Shown: one piece after another, positions 36,001 to 42,482 of the stretch
Numbering within the stretch: the stretch's first letter is position 1
Layout: each line of letters opens with the position of its first letter
Assembly (NCBI GenBank): GCA_034231615.1
Contig: CM067304.1
Span: 20,390,089 to 20,454,088, forward strand
Direction of reading: 5' to 3'
From: Meghimatium bilineatum
Taxonomy: Eukaryota > Mollusca > Gastropoda > Stylommatophora > Philomycidae
Length of the DNA stretch: 64,000 nt
Translations under genes and position numbers: made by a program
Notes under the pieces: model-generated
Told to the model about the DNA's origin: nothing
The model's input: the letters and a program-made list of their open reading frames with translations, nothing else
Databases searched by the model: none

Positions 36001-36395
36001 TGTAGCTTATACGTAAATCCTGCATTGGACCATTATGTAAAATATTGGTGTTGGCTATTGACCCGCCTCTTAGCCTAGCTCCTACTACTAAGTCATGTAC
36101 GGAATTTCAAAGGGGGGAGGGGGAATTGAACACCACAAACCCCCCCCCCCTGCTTTCCTGTTTTATCTATGGAACTGTTTTCACTTATTGTTTATAGATA
36201 ATTTAATGACTCAATTTATATTGAACCCTTTTTAATGAATACTTTTAACTTGATTTTATTAATACAAATTTTGCAATCAAAACACATAATGTACCTTTTT
36301 CTCCTCTTATTCGTCAGTCACCCAGCCAGAGTACGGAATGTGTACAGTTCAGTCCTAAAGATGAACAAGAACACCAGGCAGCGTCACAGGTCTAG
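14906..36395 (+). CDS. Unidentified gene, 3' part: three putative exons
   Basis: Three separate plus-strand blocks have good splice borders and compatible phases. They are 14906-15065, 24992-25087 and 36318-36395, the last ending in TAG. Joined, they give about 110 residues at the C-terminus of a larger protein. The middle part (YQQLTAQINIMHGMMEKRL followed by TLLEEAYSTATSKLEYLASS) is amphipathic and looks helical, perhaps coiled coil; the end is polar and acidic. No family was recognised. Introns are about 9.9 and 11.2 kb. The second one holds an intact LINE. Upstream exons were not found between 7.9 and 14.9 kb. The gene converges on RNF10. Joining the three blocks is inference from phase and order; transcript evidence would decide. 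Confidence 0.5.
15085..15310 (+). mobile_element. tRNA-derived SINE (SINE-C), copy 1
   Basis: An A-box-like 'gtggttaagc' and a B box ggttcgaatcc are followed by a tail region with 'gatccctggggattatcgct', shared with 51060-51270. There is no complete tRNA cloverleaf, so this is a SINE head, not a tRNA gene. Confidence 0.75.
15688..16118 (+). pseudogene. Tc1-type transposase fragment (N-terminal DNA-binding part)
   Basis: A Tc1/mariner transposase cuts and pastes its own element. The open frame from Met 15688 covers the paired helix-turn-helix region: residues HFTAEQRYIIIRWLQTG, then ISRLWGRFQQIGSVEDRP and the GRP hinge, up to RRPYRGPVLTDRHRQN. A stop follows at 16054-16056. Recognisable homology (RQWAIKH) continues a few codons and is lost by about 16118. 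A complete transposase is about 340 residues, so roughly two thirds, including the DDE catalytic domain, is missing. It lies in the first intron of the unidentified gene and cannot encode an active enzyme. Confidence 0.85.
16119..16916. other. Intron sequence, nothing recognised
   Basis: Unique AT-rich sequence with a short G/T run near 16498-16512. Confidence 0.4.
16917..17185. repeat. Minisatellite, about 26-28 bp x 10
   Basis: Unit contains actcactaagtagcttctag, with frequent one-base variants. Confidence 0.93.
17570..17735. repeat. Minisatellite, 19 bp x about 8.5
   Basis: Repeated caataatcattgacatcga with sparse substitutions. Confidence 0.95.
17775..18660. repeat. Minisatellite, 62 bp x about 14
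   Basis: Longest unit among the small arrays. Each copy contains acatcacaggagattgatta, 'agatcagaaagatatta' and 'cagtggccctacaaaa'. The frame at 17725-17922 runs only through the first copies. Confidence 0.96.
18749..19022 (-). mobile_element. tRNA-derived SINE (SINE-D) with 12-bp TSD
   Basis: On the minus strand the element starts 'gggagccgcgtagcgcagtg', which contains an A box. A B box (ggttcattgcc, 18957-18967) follows. It is flanked by tgtgacacatat (18737-18748) and tgtgacacgtat (19023-19034), a one-mismatch target-site duplication. Confidence 0.85.
19080..19410 (+). pseudogene. Non-LTR retrotransposon ORF2 C-terminal remnant
   Basis: The open frame shows the typical LINE C-terminal order: LVMEEKLPGKRSIGKSRL, then WTNDIEDLLNMTIKE, then an RKAYRMAVR end and stop. 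The upstream polymerase domain is absent or unrecognisable. It sits directly beside SINE-D. Confidence 0.75.
19740..19890 (-). mobile_element. SINE-B copy
   Basis: 'tctcttgtagcaggacaatg' and 'gccgttttattttcgcaaatg' match SINE-B read in reverse. A C-run lies just upstream at about 19698-19711. Confidence 0.7.
20083..20099. repeat. Homopolymer G17
   Basis: Uninterrupted run of 17 G. Similar runs occur near 32537-32548 and 62174-62192. Confidence 0.95.
20540..20856. repeat. 317-bp palindrome (foldback element)
   Basis: The left arm begins acttacgtaaaacac and the right arm ends with the near-complement at 20856. Arms of about 141-145 bp are roughly 90% complementary. They meet around a spacer at 20681-20711, part of which can also pair (tttatc/gataaa). 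No coding frame. It could be a foldback MITE or an inverted duplication; no TSD was found. Confidence 0.92.
20857..21835. other. Intron sequence, nothing firm
   Basis: AT-rich. A loose recurrence of 'acgccaaa..ttggc' motifs is seen near 21165, 21403 and 21462. No element was identified. Confidence 0.35.
21836..22640 (+). pseudogene. Decayed non-LTR retrotransposon 3' part (zinc-finger type), copy 1
   Basis: The plus strand reads IHWAGHLERMPNYRLPTPAL, then pieces matching the end of LINE ORF2 proteins that finish with a C2H2 finger (PKLSKDIYDP region degenerate). Stops and frameshifts are frequent. The same element occurs reversed at 29735-30935 and in part at 45110-45240 and 45659-46095. Confidence 0.65.
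22641..23049. other. Intron sequence with a short direct duplication
   Basis: 'cctcactcctccagcgatca' occurs twice in tandem near 22875-22930. Nothing else was recognised. Confidence 0.5.
23050..23375. repeat. Minisatellite, 33 bp x about 10
   Basis: Unit contains caatcggtcacctcacatgg. The plus frame 23002-23421 stays open as 11-residue repeats (YIVKQSVTSHG), as expected for a period divisible by three. No signal peptide or splice context supports a gene. Confidence 0.95.
23376..24059. other. Intron sequence, nothing recognised
   Basis: No repeat family or exon is evident. Confidence 0.35.
24060..24140 (+). mobile_element. SINE-A 3' fragment
   Basis: 'ttctccagactacatcccgc' followed by 'cggagtttgagaacgaac' matches the last part of SINE-A. 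Confidence 0.65.
24389..24455. mobile_element. pogo-like MITE, copy 2 (left part)
   Basis: 'aattccattataacaacttg' matches the left end of the MITE. Homology passes into a tandem array instead of reaching the right terminal repeat. Confidence 0.65.
24447..24600. repeat. Minisatellite, 37 bp x 4, abutting a MITE interior
   Basis: Repeats of 'cataaacagtgcgattgtca' plus 'tgtcatgtgacgtattc'. The first copy begins inside the MITE homology. Confidence 0.9.
24992..25087 (+). CDS. Putative internal exon 2 of unidentified gene
   Basis: The acceptor is preceded by a T-rich tract (tttttttgcag). The donor is ctg|gtaatt. The 32 open codons are in phase 0 at both ends, fitting 14906-15065 upstream and 36318-36395 downstream. 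Residues include TLLEEAYSTATSKLEYLASS and DMLVRLLRNHL, helical and leucine-rich. Confidence 0.62.
25116..25378. repeat. Minisatellite, 23 bp, left part of split array
   Basis: About 11 copies containing cgttaacattgtatgtgatt. The array is interrupted by the LINE and resumes at 29431 in the same phase. Confidence 0.97.
25548..26483 (+). CDS. LINE endonuclease frame (APE type), frame-broken
   Basis: Residues from about 70 onward form an apurinic-endonuclease-like domain that nicks target DNA. Visible parts are IKIMHWNAEGVNSKRDG (N of the active site), ICCIQETHLSS (catalytic E), GGILTLVKNN, and ERLMVCGDFNSHSQSWG (D and N). After about residue 225 the frame leaves the family pattern. The last conserved motif, GSDHRPVFLEI, is found in the frame of the downstream reverse transcriptase at about 26370-26400. 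An apparent one-base loss near 26225-26232 therefore separates the two frames. The first 70 residues are basic, and Met 25548 is the first in frame, but this start is not otherwise supported. Confidence 0.85.
   Translation: MPRIKHNGNMSASNKRYGACPVADVQAGTVPGPIPRKGPTSVTGSPSQLPRGARRQGNRATGQTNKRPIKIMHWNAEGVNSKRDGYSKKLELENVLSEEQVNICCIQETHLSSDIAFKIRGYQCYRSDRKDRRKGGILTLVKNNISACQLEVYMDGAEYQMLHLKTDSAEFHLLNYYCPNDKPLALDTIPDKERLMVCGDFNSHSQSWGYDHIDKRGEELESWQDEIISFLLTSQQTHQPSTREHGTPPLHQTWHSTHQAWNGTSHVSLESSLGVVTTDQYFWKFTMNIPRTAARSLGGTIRGQTGKCTSI
26468..29398 (+). CDS. LINE reverse transcriptase - RNase H frame
   Basis: 976 open codons. The RT domain (about residues 195-480) shows KKSPGADGVSNEMIRN, NYRPISLTSCLCKTMERI, QQAGFRQCYSTEDQ, the catalytic D in WIDLRKAFDKVW, HGVPQGGVLSPTLFLVYIND, and the polymerase motif YADDLV. 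A thumb-like region follows (PTYLGVTFDDKLTW). RNase H lies at about 725-850, with VYTDGSAQNAVRNGGAG, the E in NNYDAEIQAIS, LTDARSVLQAL, and IPSHCGIPGNEKADQLAKEG, so the D-E-D-D active site is intact. The tail has CTCG..H....C. Homology starts upstream of the first Met, in the same frame back to about 26230, so the real protein is fused to the endonuclease. Confidence 0.93.
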   Translation: MYQHLTSVLAKDMSLDKDINRAVSEFNRCILHAASKTIPRGARKNYKPYWNDELEKLQNEMETSRKQAENRPSQEHHNKYQQTKAKFQRAKLQARRNSWKEKTESLNLERDTRKLWKLVKQLNDEGTGRNTRIALYKDKNILTGKHAADYFADSFAEDNNIKVSPDKQQEVRENQQNIGQGEPIPEVMEAPITMRELEHAISKLKMKKSPGADGVSNEMIRNLGIAARAKLLQIFNTSWSTGNVPQAWREAIMIPLLKSGKDGNTVSNYRPISLTSCLCKTMERIINLRMQWYLESENLLVSQQAGFRQCYSTEDQATYLSQEIEDAFQDKKLVLAAWIDLRKAFDKVWKEGLLKKLRNCRVSSRMYKWVKAYLHNRRARVQLDGRKSKKVLLRHGVPQGGVLSPTLFLVYINDLVAELPHGIKVAMYADDLVIWCTEEHATVATKQIQRAIDALTLWANRWCVSINTDKCSTTLFTLSPKQKAGHIKIDGELLKEDKQPTYLGVTFDDKLTWKQHINKATTKARRKLAILRKLSGTTWGASGNILSKVYQQGIRPHLEYGSAAWCPASNTTLQDLDKVQNQALRIMLGAMKSTPIAEMQKMGRMQTLGERRDTKVLIQAEKFQCMPSHPMKERFQNLAMGRLKRSSFIHQAKRLRRQLTDLPEVDSPLRPVPEQTPWSERHGMPIYIQTHVKGILSVDEQNSVQRRTVTLSFLDEEYPQDIWVRVYTDGSAQNAVRNGGAGVYIEYPHKPRDTIRTPTGKFCNNYDAEIQAISVAAKKLLNSNSDLQPVVFLTDARSVLQALQSEKLTDLKKLLSELSYQYRVTMQWIPSHCGIPGNEKADQLAKEGAAEDQPDIPITYHQKKQMIKSIRKPQTPTQDDYHIMNRPEQVIILRLRTGHNRLRSHMYTKFKIGNTAMCTCGQAAQSAKHILQECSEHETLRQTYWSEETTLESKLYGTLYELQKSVSFIKETELQI
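29431..29707. repeat. Minisatellite, 23 bp, right part of split array
   Basis: About 12 copies identical in unit to 25116-25378. Confidence 0.97.
29735..30935 (-). pseudogene. Decayed non-LTR retrotransposon 3' part (zinc-finger type), copy 2
   Basis: The minus frame near 29742-29924 keeps PRTFTARIWLIIHLQTHNQ, the core of a C2H2 finger that ends this class of LINE ORF2 proteins. Further upstream (plus 30020-30270) the minus strand matches the RMPDHRLPK / RKVGGQKK type of C-terminal region with breaks. The rest to 30935 aligns with 21836-22131 reversed. An 18-bp tandem expansion splits it at 30408-30740. Confidence 0.65.
30408..30740. repeat. Minisatellite, 18 bp x 18, expanded inside a dispersed repeat
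   Basis: Perfect copies of ctcactctcttgtcggac. The related element at 21836-22131 has a single unit in this place. Frames on both strands are artefacts of a period divisible by three. Confidence 0.97.
31145..31285. repeat. Minisatellite, about 37 bp x 4
   Basis: Units contain 'ctaaattcctagcactaaaa' followed by 'ttatcttctt'. Confidence 0.92.
31365..31760 (-). mobile_element. Degraded LINE 5'-leader fragment, interrupted
   Basis: Minus-strand pieces match the leader of the intact LINE: plus 'ttggctggttgtctccgatt' (31391-31410) and 'ttggctgaactaagccccat' (31704-31723). The two parts are separated by about 235 bp of unrelated sequence (31450-31685). Confidence 0.7.
31450..31685. mobile_element. 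Possible hAT-like MITE
   Basis: The ends are short inverted repeats (ctattcaact ... attgaatag), and the interior is rich in 'gggcca' and 'ggccgg' motifs as in hAT non-autonomous elements. The flanks tagctatt and tagccatt could be an 8-bp TSD with one mismatch. Tentative. Confidence 0.4.
31980..32150 (+). pseudogene. LINE ORF2 C-terminal remnant
   Basis: 'LVIEGIVIDNRGKSHPKR' followed by DISECLKLAL fits the usual C-terminal pattern, with in-frame stops. Confidence 0.5.
32151..32924. other. Intron sequence with G-runs
   Basis: Contains a G-run at about 32536-32548 and a weak hAT-like end (gtcctcaaactggg near 32430). Nothing else was recognised. Confidence 0.35.
32925..33225. repeat. Minisatellite, 33 bp x about 9
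   Basis: Unit contains aacagaattgtatgtgtaca, with scattered substitutions. Confidence 0.93.
33545..33672. repeat. Minisatellite, 29 bp x 4.4
   Basis: Unit contains acataacaagacatgcaaaa. Confidence 0.93.
34231..34424. mobile_element. pogo-like MITE, copy 3 (best preserved)
   Basis: Starts gtggaatcccgttataacaa and ends with 'cgctatagcgggatccca'. TA dinucleotides flank both ends. Internal 'atatgcagtacaaacaata' is shared with the other copies. Confidence 0.8.
34545..34700. repeat. Minisatellite, 39 bp x 4
   Basis: Unit contains tcaatctattgctgctatcg. Period divisible by three. Confidence 0.94.
34775..34912. repeat. Compound CT-rich array, 17-18 bp subunits in a 51-52 bp higher unit
   Basis: 'cttcttcccgattgt', 'cttcttcccggttgt' and 'ctttttcttcccgcctgt' alternate in fixed order and repeat about 2.5 times. 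Confidence 0.9.
34913..36317. other. Intron sequence, nothing firm
   Basis: C-rich runs near 36138-36150. Frames at 35355-35665 are hydrophobic but have no recognisable domain. Confidence 0.35.
36318..36395 (+). CDS. Putative terminal exon of unidentified gene
   Basis: The acceptor follows a pyrimidine-rich stretch (tttttctcctcttattcgtcag). In phase 0, which is what exon 2 needs, it gives 25 codons (SPSQSTECVQFSPKDEQEHQ...) and then TAG at 36393-36395. A longer frame through the same place (36235-36426) reads through the acceptor and looks less protein-like. Confidence 0.5.
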   Translation, partial: SPSQSTECVQFSPKDEQEHQAASQV

Positions 36396-36811
36396 ACCTT
36401 CATCCATCTCTCACATTTGCTACTAACAGAGGCGTATCCAACATCGCTCAGATAGGCCATGTAGCATGTGCTGGTACCTATATAACTGACTAAATATGTA
36501 CTGCTATCCAATAATACAGCGTATGGTGCAGGGCCGTAGAAGATATGTTATTTTAAAAAACGGGGGGGGGGGAATTTACCTTTAAAAAAAAGGTCATTCA
36601 TGTATTTTCGTTTGTTATTTCCTCTACTTGATAAAAAAATTTGATTACCCTTTGGTGATAAATCGCTAAAGTAAGGTGTGTGTGTTGGGGGTGGTTACCC
36701 CCATTATTACTAAGTTCCTAGTACTCTAAATCGTATTCTGATTTGCTAAGTGGGAGGGGAGGAGTTGAGACACTCCAAACTCCGCCTTATCTGCGGTCTT
36801 GATTTATATTA

Positions 36812-36974
36812 AAATAGCTTTATAACAACTTGGTCCGGACCAACACCATTTTTATGTAATAACAGAAATTCCCTACATAGGCATGCAGTACAATCAAGTA
36901 AAAATAAATATAATTTGAAATTTTGAAAAGTTTGTTATAAACGCATGCGCTATAGAGAGACTTCTCTGTGTTAC
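36812..36974. mobile_element. pogo-like MITE, copy 4
   Basis: 'tataacaacttggtccggac' at the left and 'gcgctatagagagacttct' at the right. Confidence 0.72.
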
Positions 36975-37474
36975 TTTTCTTAAAGTGTCTCACCCTGTAG
37001 CCCTTCTGATCTTCAGAAGCAGCTGGCTCTTTATTGAGTATTCGAAATGTCGATGAGTCGACATTGTGACAGTTCAAGAAAACAGTCGCATCAACTGATT
37101 GACAGCACGGAGTGAATAAGTTAAATGTGAAAGGTAAACGTAGCATAACAGAAACTGGAAATAAATAGGAAAGATCAATGAGTTATAGACACAATCAAAA
37201 GACCGTAAACGCAATTTGAATCAGGTCCATCTACTGACTTTTGTTCTCCCCATTACAGAAACTGGGTAGTTTATTCGTTTATTGTCACATTATCTACCAT
37301 TATCTACCTGATGGATAATTCATCATTAACTTGAACATCAGTAATAAATTGGATTGTTTAGTCTACTAAACTAGATAATTCATTACAAACTAGAAAACTA
37401 AACATAAACTGGATATTTCACGCGAAGACTGAATAGTCTAATAGTCTAGTGTCAAATCGATAGGTAGACTGCAG

Positions 37475-37640
37475 TTCATTCTCACACTCCCGCTGGATCT
37501 CTCTTGTAGCAGGACAATGGTCCTACTAGACCTCCAGCAGAATGTAGCCCAGAGAATGGAAATGGTTTGTGTCGCAGTTTTATTTGCGCCAATGATCCAT
37601 GATCGACCCTACGCCCACTTGAGCACAAGGTGAACGTCAT
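37475..37640 (-). mobile_element. SINE-B copy
   Basis: 'tctcttgtagcaggacaatg' and 'cagttttatttgcgccaatg', as in the 19740 copy. Confidence 0.72.
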
Positions 37641-38189
37641 TGAGATCCTGGGAAATCAAACATAAATTGGATAGTGCGTATTGGAATATGATAGTTCATA
37701 ACAAATTCACAGATAAAAATGAAACATGATGATGATCATTTAATCCGCTTAGCTGTGAGCAGGATTTTCTTGACAGCCCATAACCTTTCTCACAAAATCA
37801 CAGGTTTCCATTCAGTGAGCAATCCAGATGACACCCGAACTCGTATAAGATCCGTGTTCTCAAAATCATCGTTGAGTTAGGTCAGTGAATCCCAAACTGT
37901 TTTACCCCGTAGACCACTAGCCGATTTTTTTGGTTTCCCATAGACTCCCTGCCTGCACTAAATTTAATTACATAAACATATTAACTTCCTAAACATATTA
38001 ACTTCAAATGTATTTTTGATAGCTGGCACAGTGGCGGTCACTTTTATATGGTTTACTTGTCGAGTGGACAATTTGTATTCATACCTATATTGAAAAGGGT
38101 ACATCTCGTGTATTCCTAATTGTGTTTTCTCGCTGACATGGAGCCCCTGCAAGTCAAAATCCACTTTTAGGAGTCCATATAGACCAATA
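37641..38189. other. Intergenic, fragment of an unnamed dispersed repeat
   Basis: 'gctgtgagcaggattttctt' to 'cataacctttctcacaaaat' (37751-37800) is also seen in diverged form at 62078-62125. Otherwise nothing. Confidence 0.4.
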
Positions 38190-38199
38190 CCTTCAAACA

Positions 38200-38760
38200 C
38201 CTCTGATCCAGTATATGCAGCGATGTTAAATGCAAAGCAGAACTAAAAATAAGGCTGGAGATGGCTTTAGCGTCATTGTCAAGGCTAACTGTGATTTGGA
38301 AAAGCAACATCAGTGTTGGAGTGAAAATCAAACTGTATAAGTCGCTGGTGCTTTCTGTTGTGTTGTATGGTTGTGAAAGTTGGACACTCACTGCGGACAT
38401 GGAGAGAAGATTACAGGCTTTTGAGTACAAATGCTACAGGAGAATTCTACGAATTTCCTATAGGGAACATAAGACCAATGTGTACGTAAAAAATAAAGTA
38501 GATATGTGTGCAGGTGTTCAGGAGCCATTTCTTTCAATAGTGAAACGACGAAAACTAGCATGGTTCGGATATGTATGCAGGCACGATTCCTTGTCAAAAA
38601 CAATGCTGCAGGGAACTGTCGAGTGTGGAAGAAGCAGAGGAGGGCAAATAAAGTTATGGACAGACAACATCAAGGAATGGACAGGGCAAGATATTTCCAC
38701 ACTCATCCGCATCGCTGAGGATAGAATTCGCTAGAGGACTATGTGTACTGAGGCATCAAA
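38200..38760 (+). pseudogene. Non-LTR retrotransposon ORF2 C-terminal remnant (RTE/CR1-like type)
   Basis: The longest old remnant in frame: AELKIRLEMALASLSRLT, then YKSLVLSVVLYGCESWTLT, RRLQAFEYKCYRRILRIS, KRRKLAWFGYVCRHDS, and RSRGGQIKLWTDNIKEWTG. This is the post-polymerase region of common invertebrate LINEs. Catalytic motifs are missing, so it is not functional. The same family is seen at 58725-59730. Confidence 0.82.
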
Positions 38761-38937
38761 TGTGGTACCACTACGACCCTGAAGGGTTATGGGTTTATTG
38801 ATCATTTGGGGAACCTATGTGTCAGGGTGTTTATCGTAATCATCGACAGTATTATAAGACATAACTGCAAAAAGTAAACAGACCTCCAACCGGTAGGTTT
38901 TTTTATTTAATCGGAGATTAATTACATCTGATTTATA

Positions 38938-39103
38938 CACGGAATCCCGTTATAACAACTTGATCCAGACCAACAAACTGTGTATGTAATCGCTGAAATT
39001 CGATATATGCAGTACAAACAATATATGATAAACATAGTCGGGGATTTTATATAGGGGAATGTATTATAAATTGATGTGCTATTAGAGGGATTCCAATGTA
39101 GTG
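38938..39103. mobile_element. pogo-like MITE, copy 5
   Basis: Starts ggaatcccgttataacaact. Its right end (gctattagagggattccaat) is then repeated in tandem. Confidence 0.78.
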
Positions 39104-39358
39104 TGTATGTAGGACTGTGCTATTAGAGGGATTCCAATGTAGTGTGTATGTAGGACTGTGCTATTAGAGGGATTCCAATGTAGTGTGTATGTAGGACTGT
39201 GTATAGAGGGATTCCAATGTAGTGTGTATGTAGGACTGTGTATAGAGGGATACCAATGTAGTGTGTATGTAGGACTGTGCTATTAGAGGGATTCCAATGT
39301 AGTGTGTATGTAGGACTGTGCTATTAGAGGGATTCCAATGTAGTGTGTATGTAGGACT
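39076..39358. repeat. Minisatellite, 41 bp x 7, seeded by a MITE end
   Basis: Each unit joins the MITE right terminal repeat to about 20 bp of flank (gtagtgtgtatgtaggact). Two copies lack three bases. Confidence 0.95.
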
Positions 39359-39423
39359 ACATTGCCGGGATTATCCTCTACATTTTATTCGTTTAGCTGC
39401 TATAGTTTATGAACCGGCCGTGT

Positions 39424-39690
39424 TTTTTTGGTGGCCCTAAAGGGGAGCAAAGCGTAGCAACTGTCATCTGTAATGCAAGAAACGAATAAGTAGGTTCAAG
39501 GATGGAGTTTGCTGTTCCATCCCATAGAGGATCAAAGTGACTAAGATGCCACATTGAAGTCAGATGTGTCCGGTCGAAAGGCGCAGATAGCGCTGCTAAT
39601 CTGTGAATTATGACCGAATTCCTTTCTCCAGACTAAGTGCTGATAATATGCAGGAGTTTGAGAATGAAAGAAAACGGCTATGAACCGACA
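39424..39690 (+). mobile_element. SINE-A copy
   Basis: 'aaaggggagcaaagcgtagc', 'atcaaagtgactaagatgcc', 'gaaaggcgcagatagcgctg' and 'gcaggagtttgagaatgaa' occur in order. Confidence 0.8.
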
Positions 39691-40184
39691 TCACTGCACG
39701 GAGGACAAACCCGTATGTGTTTTGTCTCCCTACACAGATATCGAACGTAGTAAAATTATTTAGAATTAAAAATAAGGAATACACACAACTCTGCAGGTGG
39801 GTAGGGGTAAGTGAGGTTTGTAACACCTCCAAGTGTTGGGAACAGAACACTGACGGCAAGGAAACAAACCAAAAAATGGAGGATTTTTTCCTCCAAACCA
39901 CCCCCCCCCCCGTCCTCCATTTTTCCCCTCCAAAAAATAGCAAAATTCCACCAAAAACAAGAAAGTTTTTTGTTTTTAAAAATAAAGATTAAACACACAT
40001 ACCCCTTAACCTTACCATTTAAAATATCGTAGAGATTTGGTTTCTCCAGACCTGCAAGTTCTACTGACTGAACTTAGTAGCCAGCGCAACGTAACCATGA
40101 AGTGGATTTTTTTATTTTACCAGACCTGCATGCAAGTAATGCTAACTGAAGGTTAGCTCAAAGTTGCCAGGTAGTGGATTTTAG

Positions 40185-40440
40185 GTGCCAGAACTGCAAG
40201 TGATACTGTGGATTTTAAGTGCCAGAAATGCAAGAGATACTGTGGATTTTAAGTGCCAGAATTGCAAGAGATACTGTGGATTTTAGATGCCAGAACTGCA
40301 AGTGATACTGTGGATTTTAGGTGCCAGAACTGCAAGTGATAATATGGATTTTAAGTGCAAGAGCTGCAAGTGATACTGTGGATTTTAGGTGCAAGAGCTG
40401 CAAGTGACACTGTGGATTTTAGGTGCAAGAGCAGTAAGTG
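40185..40440. repeat. Minisatellite, 34 bp x 7.5, inside a LINE remnant
   Basis: Units contain gtggattttaggtgccagaa and 'ctgcaagtgatact'. Confidence 0.93.
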
Positions 40441-40628
40441 ATACTGATTGAACTAAGTAGCCAGCCAAGGTAGCCATGAAGTGGATACCATTGAAATTAT
40501 GGATACGTGGAAACGATAAGTTAGCTAAAGGAGGGTGTTGCTGATTACCATTACAGATGTGCCTGTAACTTATCATCAGAACAAATGATGAAAGCAACCA
40601 AACAAAAATCAATACAAGATAACTATCA

Positions 40629-40835
40629 TTCTTCTTGTCTTTCTCAAACTCCTGCAGATTAGCAGGATGTAATCCTGAGAATGGAATTTGTTATGCCATT
40701 GTTTACAGCTTGGCTGCTATATCTGCTTCATACATCCGACTTCAGCATGGCTTCTAGATCACTTTGTCCCTCTATGGGATGGAACACCGATCACCACTCT
40801 GAAACCTTGGTCACCGGACATGGCAACATAAAGGT
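40629..40835 (-). mobile_element. SINE-A copy with 12-bp TSD in a LINE remnant
   Basis: Flanked by agataactatca at 40617-40628 and 40836-40847. The TTC-rich left end is the (GAA)n tail read in reverse. Confidence 0.88.
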
Positions 40836-41007
40836 AGATAACTATCAAATCATGAACAGACCAGTAATGGACAAAGCTGATTCAGCAACCACATGTATAG
40901 AAATTCTATGATACATCCATGTGTACATGCACCTGACAACAGAGAATATCTTCATGAACCTCAAATATGCAACACTGAGGTAAACCCTGACAGAGAAACA
41001 GCAATTG

Positions 41008-41290
41008 AAGCAGCCCATTCTTTGATGGGTTCTAAAGGGGAGCAAAGAATATCAATACTGTTTACCTTCCATGCAGATAGCGTAAGAGGTGAGGTGACAT
41101 ATGGTGATGGCTGTTCTACCCCATATAGAGTCAATATGTCCCAGAAACCATTCTGAAGTCGGTTGCGTCAGGCTGAAAGATGCAGATATCGCAGCATAGT
41201 TGTAAACCATGAGATAACTCACTCCGTTATCCGAACTCAATCCTGCTAATCTACAAGAGTTGGAGAATGAACACAGAAGAAGCAGCGAAT
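41008..41290 (+). mobile_element. SINE-A copy, opposite orientation
   Basis: 'taaaggggagcaaagaatat', 'aagatgcagatatcgcagca' and 'gagttggagaatgaacacag'. Possible short TSD gaagcagc on both sides. Confidence 0.82.
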
Positions 41291-41304
41291 GAAACACTAC
41301 CATC

Positions 41305-41470
41305 ACTGTATGAGTTACACAACACTTAACACTACCATCACTGTATCGGTTACACAACACTTAACACTACCATCACTGTATCGGTTACACAACACTTAAC
41401 ACTACCATCACTGTATCGGTTACACAACACTTAACACTACCATCACTGTATCAGTTACACAACACTTTGC
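41305..41470. repeat. Minisatellite, 35 bp x 4.7
   Basis: Unit contains aacactaccatcactgtatc. The first part resembles the LINE 3' end (cactgtatgaactacaaaag). Confidence 0.93.
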
Positions 41471-41804
41471 AGAAGATTTAAAAAAACTGCAGATATTGAT
41501 AGGTACATTCCACGCAAGCAAAAGAAAACAGGTCTTAACATAATAAAATTCATCACTTCTGAAGATTTGCAGTCAATCATCGTAGTTAAGATTATAGAAT
41601 TTGTTAAATGAACTCGTTGTTACTTGTTAAGTTACTATTATGTTATTGTTTTGTTACTCATAACTTTGTTAGAGTGAAGTTAAGTGTTATGGTTGATCTT
41701 TATAAACAATAAATTAATTTGAACATAATTTCAAGTTTTGTCTTTGATATTTTGTCTTTTGTAATAAGCAAGAATATTTTTCAGAAGAATTCTCAAAATA
41801 CCAT

Positions 41805-41930
41805 AGACCAAAAAAGGAGACATTCTGAGATGGAAAAAAAGGAGACATTCTGAGATTTAAAAAAAATAAGGAGACATTCTGAGATTTAAAAAAAATGAGA
41901 CATTCTGAAATTAAAAAAAAAAGTACAAGA
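41805..41930. repeat. Short array around ggagacattctgagat with A-runs
   Basis: Four to five copies separated by A-runs of changing length. Confidence 0.88.
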
Positions 41931-41964
41931 AAATTGACTAAACAGCAATTCTCTCTATAAAATT

Positions 41965-42215
41965 ACAATATTTCGACCATATCAAACGGCGTGACATCCT
42001 AGAAAAGACCATAATGGAGGAGGTTATGCAAGGACAACTAAAAAAGAAGTAACCCACGAAGACGATGGACGCACACGATACCACAAACAACCTGAACATG
42101 ATACTGGCAGATGCAGGAAGATTGGCTCAAGACCCACAAGAGTTCGCAAGACTGTGGTGTTTGCTACATCCTGTCGAGGAAATACTACCTGATGAATCAG
42201 CAAGAACATATTAGC
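41965..42215 (+). pseudogene. LINE ORF2 C-terminal remnant
   Basis: IKRRDILEKTIMEEVMQGQL and then, after a stop, ILADAGRLAQDPQEFARLWC match the usual order of LINE C-termini. Confidence 0.6.
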
Positions 42216-42482
42216 TCATGAGTTTCCCCAGAAATTATAAGGAATAGAGCTCATTTCCTATGTGCAATGGGTAGGTTTTTCCAAGAACATTTTGTACAAA
42301 GAAGATTCAGCAGTGTGTGAAGACATCTACTAAGAGAAAACAAGCATTAACCCTCATACCTTGTATTGGCTTAATCATCAACACTTGGACATTCAATTAT
42401 ATCACTAATATCTTCAATGAACTGTGCTACATTTCAGATCATCCATGGTGATGATATTACAGTGTTAGTGTACATCCATAGT

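Larger units (their letters stand above)
40040..41480 (+). pseudogene. Degraded copy of the LINE 3' part (RNase H to tail), with two SINE insertions and two tandem expansions
   Basis: Aligns by eye with 28860-29400. 'gtaaccatgaagtggat' matches the RNase H region (gtaaccatgcagtggat), 'actatcaaatcatgaacaga' matches 29107-29126, and 'ccatgtgtacatgcacctg' matches the zinc-knuckle region. Full of stops. It is broken by a 34-bp array (40185-40440), SINE-A copies (40629-40835 and about 41008-41290) and a 35-bp array (41305-41470). Confidence 0.75.
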
